From positions 2,639,527-2,703,526 of the forward strand of contig NW_006921541.1 in assembly GCF_000340215.1 (NCBI RefSeq): a stretch of DNA of 64,000 nt, in the 5' to 3' direction. Positions 54,201 through 64,000 of this stretch are shown here, in pieces (the first letter of the stretch is position 1; each line of letters opens with the position of its first letter). Below the pieces are notes generated by a model. The model did not search any database. It worked only from the letters and a program-made list of their open reading frames with translations, and was not told where the DNA came from. Source of the stretch: Pseudocercospora fijiensis CIRAD86 (Eukaryota > Ascomycota > Dothideomycetes > Mycosphaerellales > Mycosphaerellaceae). The translations under genes and the position numbers were made by a program.

Positions 54201-56139
54201 AGCCCCTACTAGGGTACTAAAGAACAAGGCGGCCGACAAGGCTAAGCAACAGCGAGAGTTAACCGCTAAAACTAAGACTCTCTAGATAGCTATAGACCGC
54301 GCTACCCGATCTAGCACCGCACCTAGCACCGCCCCTAGCACCCTACCTATAGAAAGCCTAGTCGTCCTAGAGACTCTAGAGGTCGACATAGAGGATATTG
54401 CTACTAACATTAGTAGTACCCTAGGTCTAGCTAACCTACCGGCCTACAAGCGAAAGTTATCCGACCTAAAGAGCTTTCGCTTTAATAGGTATATAAAGAA
54501 GTATAGTACTAGCCTAGCTAACTCCTTAGACACAAAGGCAAACGCTCTCTTCTAGGCTTTATAGTTTCTAGACCTCAAGTCTAACGTGTCTATAGGTAAG
54601 CTACTAGCATACGGTTTGCCTACTAACCTGTTCTAGAGCCGAATCCCTAACGATGCTACCTTTATAAAGGATCTCGCTACCCTCCGACGAAAACAGGGAC
54701 GAGAAGACTATATCGACGTCTCTTCCCTATAGTTCCTTCCTAAATTTTCAGGTGCCTAAGAGTTAGTAGAAGGCGAATCGGTGACCTACGAGAACTAAGA
54801 GACTATCGATAATGCTAACGAAGAGGGAGTTAAGGAGATAGGCCGAGGGGATAGTAATAATCCCGACTCTGCTCTAGTTTCAGTCTCTATTAAGGCAGTC
54901 CGGTTTACTAGCTAACAAATCGGCCGAGTAGGACCTCCTCGACCTAAAGAGCTTTACTCTATCCCTAATAATGTAGACCTTTCCGCAGTCACCCGTTCCT
55001 TCGCCGTCGTCCCTGCTATCTATATTTAGGTTACTATCGGGAGCTATAGTTAACAGATACTAGCAATGCTTAATAATAGTTTAGAGTCACTTATTATAAG
55101 TAAGCGCTAGGCTAAACAGCTTAGACTACTAATAAATAGAGACATTTCCCTTAGTATATAGGGAGTAAATAGGGAGGTTGCGCTAGTAGGTGCCTACTAT
55201 AATGTTATAGTAGACGCCTTTAGTATATGCTTTTCCTTTACCTTCTAGATTGCCGCCGACCTAAACACGCTAATTATTCTAGGTCGGCTATAGTCTCGCA
55301 TAACTCGTAGTATCTAGCGCAACTGCGACGATAGCTCCTAGGAGGGAACTATCGCTAACTAGAAGGGCAACCGAGTCGTATTTACTAGTTATGTCGGCAA
55401 TACTAGCTACAAGTCCTACGAGGATATCCTTACTGCTTCTAGACGGTCTTCGGGAAACGCTACGGCGCGGTTGTAAGACCGGCAATCTGCGCTATAAGTT
55501 AGTATAGCTTAAATAGGTCATTTCTAGAAGTGCGCCGCTCCGTACGTTAAGGCAAGTTTCTAGGTTCTATACTAAGAAGACGAGTGCTCGAAGCGATAGC
55601 GAGTATAACACAACGACTACCTATACCTACTGCACAAGTTAAGGTAATAATGCTATCTTATACATCGTCGCCGGAGGCATTACTACCGGACGCGGGTCTA
55701 CCCGAACTAACTAATTAGAGCGCGAGTCTAATGCTACCCCGGGGGTATTATTACGAATCTAACGTTTTCGCCGGCGTTATAAATTAGGACTACTAGCTGC
55801 ACACCTATCGACTTAAGGAAACTTCTAAAGAAGTTTACGCGCTGTTTTGTTACGCTAATCTCTAAGCCTAGCGATAAAGGGAGCGAGCTCGGATTCGACA
55901 ATCGATTGGTATACATACCCTATATAAGAGGGTAGCTAATAAGATTAAGCCTGTAAAGGGCAGCGTACATATTACCGATAGGTCTAATCCTAGCGGGAAT
56001 CCTAACTAGCGACAAAAGTGCCTTAATTAGGAGGCGATACTACTACCTAGGGATAGTCCGTACGATTAGAAGTATATTACTAAAAAGTTTTCTACTATCC
56101 CTAGGGGGTTAAGGCTAATAGAGGAGAGGCTTACGAAAA

Positions 56140-57770
56140 TCAAACCTAGCATCGAGCTTTCGGATCGTAAACTAGAGTTGCTATACGAGCTTCTCTACAA
56201 TCGCGAGGCTGTATTAGTATATAACTTCACTTACCTAGGTAGAATCAATCCGGAGGTTGCCTCTCTATAGAAGATCCGAACAATCGAATATAAGCCTTAG
56301 GCCTACCTAGGTTTTAAGCTAAACCCAAGCCTACGAGGTGTAGTCGAGGATATAATACGGCAACGCGTAAAGGCCGGCACACTTAAGCCTTCCTATGCCT
56401 CGTATCGTAATCTATACTTCCTAGTTTAAAAGAAAACAGCTCCTAGGGAACTAAAGAAGTACCGTCTAATTAACGCTATACAAAAGTTTAACGCAGTTAC
56501 GATTAGAGATACTAACCTTCCTCCGGAGACTAATAGGTTCTCGGAAGCTTTTACTAACTGTATTGTAGCCTTACTAGTTAATGTTTTCTCGGGCTACGAC
56601 TAGATCCCTCTCTATCCTAATAGCCGCGACCTTACTAGTTTCGAGACACCTCTTAGGCTGTATAGACAAACTACCCTCCCCTAAGGGGCAACTAACTCCG
56701 TAGCCTAGTTCGTTCGCATTATAAACTAAGTCCTCGCGGCCTATATCTCCTATATAGCGATGCCTTTCCTCGACGATATCGGCATTAAGGGCCCTAAAAC
56801 TAGGTACGACAATAAAGAGGTAGAGCTAGGCATCCGTAGGTTCTTTCTCGAACACATTTAGAACCTCGATAGTGTCCTTTACGACCTAGAGCGAGCCAAC
56901 CTAACGGTGTATAGGGAGAAGCTTTAGCTCCTATACAAACGAATAAACATTGTCGGGTTTGTAACTAATAAGAACGGCCGCTATCCTAATAATGTACGGG
57001 TCCTAAAGATAGTATCCTAGCCGGATCCTACCTATTAGAAGGATGTCCGAACCTAGCTTAGAGTAGTCTCCTACTTCCGTATCTAGGTCGAGAACTTTGC
57101 ATTAGTATACAAGCCCTTATACGCCTTGCTTAAGAAGGATGCTGAATTCGAATAGACCTCCGTTTACTAAGCGGCTAAGGACACGGTAACTAAGGCGCTC
57201 GTTAGCGTACCTATACTAGCATCTATTAACTACTTAGAGGGTACGGGTTTGATAATTGTTGCTATCGACTCGAGCGGGGAAGGCTATAGCGAGATACTAA
57301 TATAGTATAACCGTAAGGAGCTATCCTTACGTTATCCTATTAGGTACGACTCCGGACTATAGAAACCGATCGAGGCCCGATACGATGCTAGTAAGCGAGA
57401 ATGCCTTAGGGTCTACAAGGCTCTAAAGAAGTTCCGGCTATAGCTCTTTAGTATGTTCTTTCGTCTAGAAATCGATGCTTAGACGCTAGTCTATTAGCTT
57501 AACCGTATAGCCTCCGACCTACTAAACTCTGCGATAGCTCGGTAGGTTGCCTAGATCTATTTGTTTAACTTCGACGTCTTCTACGTTCCTAGCAAGAAGC
57601 ATACTAGACCGGATAGCCTTTCTAGAAGGCCCGCTATAGACGAGGATATCGCCGAGATAATAGAAGAAGAGGATGTCGATGCGGTAATTAACCGCACTTT
57701 CTTCGCTGCCTTCTGTATTAATGCTATGCTAGCGATTACTAGGCCTGCTACCGACGACTAATCTAGCGAC
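56140..57770 (+). pseudogene. Reverse transcriptase and RNase H of the second element
   Basis: RT motifs include KPSYASYRNLYFLV, KKYRLINAIQKFNAVTIRD, a SGYD palm motif and the catalytic PFLDDIGIKGP near 56,760-56,792 (F-L-D-D in place of Y-x-D-D). RNase H ends in the typical VFYVPSKKHTRPDSLSRRP, within a 66-codon piece (57561-57761) that has stayed open. Confidence 0.75.
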
Positions 57771-58019
57771 TAACCTAGTAACTAGCCCGACGAGAGCCCT
57801 ACTACTAATAATAACGACTAGGCTAAACCTAAGGCGGATGAACTAGAGAGGGATAATATCCTTAATAGGACCTACTCCGACGACTCCTATTACATCGCCT
57901 ACTTCCTAACCTATGCGAAGAAAGCGCCTAGCCTATTAAAGAGTTAATACCGTCGGGTTATTCGCTATTCTCGACGATTCCTAGTTAAGGATCGAATCCT
58001 TTAGCGATAGGCTATAGTT

Positions 58020-58803
58020 AACGCACCGCTCTAGCGTATTATTAACGATCTAGCAGCCCGATAAGAAATCCTTCGTTCCGTTTACGATAAGCTCGGCTAT
58101 TAAGCGGCGGAGGGCACCTTCGATATCCTTCGTCGGCGCTACTAGTAGGACGGCGTGTAGGCTAATGTCTCCTATTACTATAAGAGCTGTCCTAAGTGCA
58201 ACTTTAGGAATAGCTACCGACGTCTAGGAGAGCTACGTATTCCTATAGCCTAATTAGTCGGGGAGCGATAGTACGGCGATAGTGTCTATCTTAGCCGCAA
58301 TAATAGCTTGTATATTATTCGAGAGGGTCTTTCTCGATAGCCGGAGGCCTATTATTTCTATAAGGGCTACGGCGCTATTAATGCTCGTAATATAGCTACC
58401 TTCCTATTTAAAGACCTGTTTTGCCGCTAGGGAACACCTTACGAGATTATCTTAGACAACGCTACGAACAATATAGCTAAAGAAGTTTAAGTACTACTTG
58501 TTTCCTATAGGGCGAAAAACGTTCGTATCTCCCCGTACTATCCCTAGTCGAATGCTATTGTTAAACGTAGCTATCGGTCTTTAATCGATGCCCTATCTAA
58601 GATAACTAATAGAGGGGACAGGTCCGTTCCTATCTCTACCCGCGTTCTGGCCCTTCTCTAGGCGGATCGAACTACTATTGTCGATACGACTAGACTTACG
58701 CTAGCAGAGCTTATAATTAGGAGGGACGCCGTTCTTCCTATTAAGTTGTCCTATCGTACGTATAGCGTTTACGACTAGGGGTCTATTCGTACTAGAGCAG
58801 ATC
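58020..58803 (+). pseudogene. Integrase of the second element, interrupted
   Basis: The zinc-binding end is visible as YYKSCPKCNFRN near 58,180-58,215. The core contains GDSVYLSRNN, FLFKDLFCR, EIILDNATNN and VRISPYYPQSNAIVKRSYRS. The catalytic glutamate position (normally IVER) reads IVKR, a G-to-A change. The frame runs into copy B at 58804. Confidence 0.65.
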
Positions 58804-61800
58804 TGTTACGATATAACACTATTGTATATACGATAGTAGGCAGCGGTTACTATCGACCGCTACGGTCGCTATTGCTACTAATAGTAGGACTATTATATAG
58901 ATAGCTTGCCTCGCGGCACCTTAGAGAATGCATCAACTTTTGTACCGTATAACCGTTACGATACCTTCGTACTGTAACCGTATACCTAGCAACTTAGTAG
59001 CTTCGCTTAACACTTAGTTGGCTTCTATACTAACTACTAGTCCTCTACCCGAATCGACCCCGGTCGTTACGGCTACGACGAGAATCGACGCGATTAGCTA
59101 CGGGTCCTACCGATCTTCCGCCGATTACTACGATTCAACTCCTACCCGTTACGACGGTACCTATTCGATTTACTACCCTTCCGCACTATACCCTACCGAC
59201 GCGCGAGCGCCTTATCGGCGATCCTATTAGTACCCCGAGGAGATAGTAGTAGTAGTTTCTACCTTTAGTAGCAATTGCCTACTATACCTAGGTCTAGGGG
59301 CAGCCGCTTTCCCTAGGAGGACCTGCCCGATAAGCTACGCTCCTCCGCCTTTAGTCGGTTCTCTGTTATTGTCCTCCGTTTAGAGACTATCTCGCCTCTA
59401 CCCTCTTACGGATAGTTTACCCGCTCGCCGTAGCTCCTTCGGACTCGCTTCTAACTCCGGCAGAAGCCTCGAAATCAGCTAAGCTAGCGGTTTAACCGCT
59501 GCCCTAGTACTACAATCTCGGATTGCCGGATATAGAGCCCTATATCCTACGTATCTGTTCCTATATTTAGAACTACGTCGATTATAGCGAGAACTTTGCG
59601 ACCTAGCTTAAGGCAAAGTACGGCCGAATCGACTTACTTGCCTTATACGTTCTACACTATTACCCGCTCGTAGGAAATCCGCCGCCTCTATAGGCTAAAA
59701 TCGAGGAACTCTACCTAAACGCCCTTAACGGTTACAACTTCCTAGGATAGTAGGTAGTAGATAAAGGAATTCTAACTAAATCGGTTAAGGAGCTTAAAGC
59801 CGCGCTCCTAACGGTGCGCGATTTACGCTATTACCGTCAATCCTACCCGGATATCTATCTACTACCTATAGTAGAGTAGCGCCTACCGGCCCGACCGGCT
59901 TAAGTTCTACCGCGGCCTACGGTTTCGCCTATTACTACGGTAGAAACAACCGTACCGCCGGAACAGCGTCCCGGTTCGCCTAATAGCTCGCTTGAATCGG
60001 TTTTCTTACGGAGGCTACTTGAGCTACGATACCCGGCGGACAAGAATCCTTAGAAGCTAGGGGAGCCTCCGCCTAAGACTTCCCCTAAGGAACCGCTAAC
60101 CGGGCCTTCCGATCTGTCGACGTCGCCGTTCTAGGACATCGGTCGCGGCTAATTGCCTCTAATAAACGACGGCCTCGCCGACCCGTAGGCTAACGAGCCG
60201 CATAGTCGTTTCTAATATCGTACCCCTATAGAGGCCTCGCAGACAACCGAGGAGATCGATAGGGCGAACATCGCTATATAATAAAACCGTTAGCGTCGTA
60301 ATTATCTTCGCGAATTAGCTAGACGGAGAGGAGTCTATCTTAACGAAGTCGTATTAGACTTTCTAATAGAATAGGCGATTTTACCGCTGTCGGCTACGCG
60401 TAAGCTAAGTCCGCCCTAGCCGAACCCGGGTTAATACGATTACTAGTAGAGGGCAGACGCATATATAAATGCCCGTAGGCATAGCCGCTTGCGTCGGGGC
60501 GGGTTTGCGCTAGGCGATCCGCCTAGCAATCCGCCTAGTAATCCTCCTAGCAATCTACCCGGAAATCCTCCTAACGATCCTCTACTACCGCTACCTAGTA
60601 ACTTCGATCCGGGTAATTCCTCTCGCGAGCCGACGTAGGGTTAGCCTTTGCCCTTTCCGCCCTTAGACTTGTAGAGTCTACTACGGGAAGGCAAGAAGCA
60701 ACGCCGGAAACACCGTCGGTATAGGGATAATCCGAGTAAGGATAGATCTTTATCTAATAGTAAGGATTCGGACGACTCCGATTAATCCTCGTCGGATAAC
60801 GATAGCTCCTTAGATGCTAGTTATTATAGACACGCCCGCCGTCGCAGACACCGTTAGCATTATCGGGACTACGTCGCGGAAGCGCTAGTTTCTAAAGCGA
60901 GTTATATCTAGGGGTACTACGCCCGCCCCTAGCGGCTACGGTTCGATCTAGCGCATCTTAGGTTCTTCGATCCTCTGCTTAGCGTTACGGATTACGGCGA
61001 GGGAGACTACGCCTTAGTCGGGAATAAGATAATATACCGTTCGGTGCATGCTTTTATCGAAGTAGCTAAGGATTATACTTATATCGTAGGGCGAGAGACG
61101 GTTCGTCTTAACCTCTCCCTTTACTTTCGAGGGGTAGCGCTTAGTTAGTATTATAGTTACCTTTCTAGCCGTAACCGAGCAAAGCTCCGCGGCGGATATA
61201 GTCTAAAGCGCTAGGAACGTTGTCTTAGTAAGAAATAGAAGGTCCCTCCGATAAAGGCGATAGATCTCCTCGATAAGCAACGCTACGACCGGTAGGATAT
61301 CGCTTTAGGGCGTTTAGTAACGGACTTTATCGTTAAGACGGTACGACTCGCTAAGGATGCCGGCGTACGGAAATCGAACCGGCTCTTAGAAGCTTACCGT
61401 CGAATAGACCCGCGCCTCTAATTAAATATAGACGAGCTAAATCGTCGCATAAAGGTCGATAAGTAGGTTACGTACTACGAGAAGCAGGTATTAATCTAGG
61501 AGTATATGCTTTCGTCCTCGTCTAATCGTCGCCTAGACGCTACGACTAGGAACAATAGCCGCGTTAGTAAGGCTGCCTAGTAGAACCGATACGAAGGGAA
61601 CGCCTCTTATGCCCTAGCGAGCTTCGCTCTAGTAAGAGCGTCCCCTAACTACCGGAACCGCGATATCGACCGACCGAACCTACTATGCCTTACTAACGCC
61701 TATTAGTAGAATCGCCTACCTAACGCCCCTTAGTAGAATCGCCTGCCGCCGGTAGGAAATAGTAAAGGACCGCCGAAGGGTAGCAGCCCTACCTTCCTCC

Positions 61801-64000
61801 CGAAAGACCTAAAGCGAGTCGATTCGCGCCTATTTAATCGATAGGATAGAAAGCGCAACAATCGAGCTCGTAAGTAGGCTAACTTTGCCGATAATAGTAA
61901 GAGAGCAGGCGATACTATAAATAATGCTAACTAAGCCGACGACGGCTATCGGGAGGATAGTTAGGAGGATAATAGGAGAACCGACGCGGATAATTATAGC
62001 TATTTTAGTAACGCCGGAGAAGACGCCGACTACTTTACCGACCCTTACGACTCCGATCCGGGCTTAGGAGCTTACTTTACGGGCGTAGGCGATCGCTCGC
62101 TATTAGCGTTAAACTCGGTACTATAGGCTAAAGCGTCCCTACTAGCGGCGATCTAACTATTTGCCTCTACGAAGTACGCTTACAAGGTCTATAGGCGGCG
62201 ATTTAAGTTAGGCAACCTTCTATACTAGCATATTCGTAAGGAGTACGTAGGGGCGACGACGCCTTCTACTATTGTCGAACGCGTATCGGCAAACCCGGAA
62301 GTAATTTAGTCGAGGGCGCCTCCGTTAGCTTAGCAAGGTTACGTATTCCGGAATTGGCAATATATAACTTTCCCTCTTCGGTTGTTACTCTCCGGTATAT
62401 CTATATAGGTCTGCCTAGATACCGGCTGTACGCTTACTATTGCGGAAAAAGACTTCGTTTTAAGCTATCGCCCGGACGTAGAGGTACGTAAGCTATACGA
62501 ACCGATCGAAATCGGCGGTATCGCCGGCGCGTATCGCTCCGGGGAATACGTCGTATTAGACATGTTTGTCCCGGTAGCGAAGACGGACGGTATAGTCTCC
62601 TTAGTGCGAATAACTCGTAAGGTTTACCTAGTTCTAAAACTAAAGGCAAAAATCCTAGTCGGTATAGATACGATTGCTCTAGAGGGAATAAAGATCGATA
62701 TTCCCGTACGGACGGTTACCGTAGCTAGTTAGGATAACGCCCGCTTTAAAGTGGCCGTTAAGCGCAAGAAAGGGAAGTCGGTTTAGCGCCCCGTAAGGCT
62801 AGCGGAGGATGTAATATTAGCGCCGCGCACAGTCGCCCTCGCGCTAGTTAAGTACGGCGGTAACCTCCCTAAGGGCCGGGATTTCATTCTTAACGCCGGT
62901 TTCTTAGTCTAGCTAACTAGCAATATATAGGGATTGTCGTTACAAGCTCCACCTTTAGTAACGGCGTACAATCAGGTCGTAGACGCTAATTTTTCTTATA
63001 TATACATTCGTAACGATGCGACTACTCTAGTAACGATTCGAGCCGAATAGCTACTCGGTTCGTTAAGTAATAGGACTATTGCTAGGGCCTACTACATCGA
63101 CGTAGCCGACTACGGACTAGTAGGATTGAGTCCTAACGCTTTTACGGCCACGTAGGATATACTAAATGCATAGCAGGAATACCGGCACGCGTTAGGCGTA
63201 ACGATCTACGGTAACGATAACTAAGTAGACTAAATTGCTATAGCAGTCGAGCGGTACCCGGAGCTCTTTACTAATCGCTAGACGGTCGTTGATATTCCCG
63301 AGTACGATTATATGCCTATCCTAACCGTGCTAAATTACCTAGATCTGTTACCGCTACCCCGTGTAATTAACCTAGGTAAGAGGGATCGTAAAGTAGTAGA
63401 CAAGATATATAACGACCTATACCGCTAGGGGAAGATGCAGTATACAACCGAGCCTACGCCTTTCGGCTTCCTAGTGTTTGTCGTATAGAAGCGCGTTGCT
63501 AACGGTAAAGGTAGTATAGTTAATAAGCCGCGGGCAGTAGTCGATATACGCGCCTTAAATAAGGTAACGATCCCCGACAGCTATTAGATACCGCTCTAGG
63601 CGGACCTCTTTGCACAGTTAGTAGGGTACTAGTATATTAGCACTATAGACTGCCTAACCTTCTTCTACTAATAGGGCGTAAAGCCGGAGGATCGTTACAA
63701 ATTAACGATTAATACTTATCGTAGCTAGGAATAGTACAAGGTCGCTATTATAGGATATTCGAACAGTGTCTAATTCGTGTAGCGGAAGCTAGATTAGATC
63801 CTTCGCGACTGTCGCAGCTTTGCGTAGGCTTATATCGACGATATCGTAGTGTTTTCGAAGACGTTGCCTAAGCATCTCGATTATCTAGAAGCGGTCTTCT
63901 AGAGATTAGACGCCGTAAGGATTAGCATTAGTCCGAAGAAGACTTTCTTAGGCTTCCCCTCTGCGACCCTTTTAGGTTAGTACGTTAGCGGCCTCGGTCT
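58804..64000 (+). mobile_element. Ty3/gypsy-like retrotransposon copy B (continues past window)
   Basis: This second copy of the copy A family is less mutated: it keeps CGG and CCG at many sites that are TAG or CTA in A. It begins with TG (TGTTACGATATAA), the usual first bases of an LTR. A gag start is seen at about 59,018 (ASILTTSPLPESTPVV...), a retropepsin DTG near 62,425 and reverse transcriptase from about 63,370. The window ends inside the RT. Confidence 0.8.
63370..64000 (+). pseudogene. Reverse transcriptase of copy B (partial)
   Basis: The sequence is the same as in copy A, but with YIDDIVVFS intact at about 63,831-63,857. The frame is still broken by several TAG codons, so this copy is also dead. 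It runs off the window end. Confidence 0.75.

Larger units (their letters stand above)
52600..58803 (+). mobile_element. Second Ty3/gypsy-like retrotransposon family (RIP-degraded)
   Basis: Gag-, protease-, reverse transcriptase-, RNase H- and integrase-like regions occur in that order on the plus strand, the Ty3/gypsy order. Nearly all Gln and Trp codons are TAG/TAA. The element is cut at 58803 within the integrase's distal part by the start of copy B, so its 3' end, if any, lies beyond copy B. It does not align with copies A and B and is a different family. Confidence 0.75.

Overview
The window comes from a filamentous ascomycete, probably a Dothideomycete such as a Mycosphaerella-type plant-associated mould. 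This is inferred from the short GT-AG introns, the HET-domain, Zn2Cys6 and F-box-like (LPxELR) gene content, and a transposon-rich right third in which almost every CpA/TpG has become TpA, the mark of repeat-induced point mutation (RIP). Many genes are split by introns of about 45-120 bases; exon junctions were worked out by hand from splice signals and reading phase. Left and middle part (1-43.6 kb): housekeeping genes (exosome nuclease RRP6, GGA clathrin adaptor, mitochondrial RCC1-type protein FMP25, eIF3k, ribosome-biogenesis protein Tsr4/PDCD2) are mixed with accessory genes: a C2H2 zinc-finger protein, arylamine N-acetyltransferase, a HET-domain protein, three LPxELR F-box-like proteins, a short-chain dehydrogenase, a methyltransferase, a Zn2Cys6 regulator facing an amino-acid permease, a P-loop ATPase and a RING protein. 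Several genes are relics: an ABM-fold monooxygenase-like gene, an oligopeptide transporter remnant, a secreted S33 peptidase with stops and frameshifts, and a duplicated HET 3' end. A small secreted protein at 26965-27769 (minus) is split over three exons, and a minisatellite forms its Cys/Pro repeat tail. The standout is at 37053-42471. Five consistently phased exons join an RNA-dependent RNA polymerase (catalytic DLDGD) to a complete UPF1-like SF1 helicase in one reading frame of about 1,700 residues. In fission yeast these are separate proteins (Rdp1 and Hrr1) of one complex, RDRC, so this looks like a naturally fused RNA-silencing amplification machine. It starts 45 bp from a divergent ATPase gene and lies about 1.2 kb from the repeat block. 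Right part (43.6-64 kb): a nest of RIP-degraded elements. A coding-like fragment (43.7-44.9 kb) is followed by Ty3/gypsy copy A (44.9-50.3 kb), a 1.5-kb element with 272-bp terminal inverted repeats (50.28-51.79 kb), a second Ty3/gypsy family (about 51.8-58.8 kb) and copy B of the first family (58.8 kb to the window end), which interrupts the second family's integrase. Copy A is more heavily mutated than copy B. No tRNA, rRNA or CRISPR was found.
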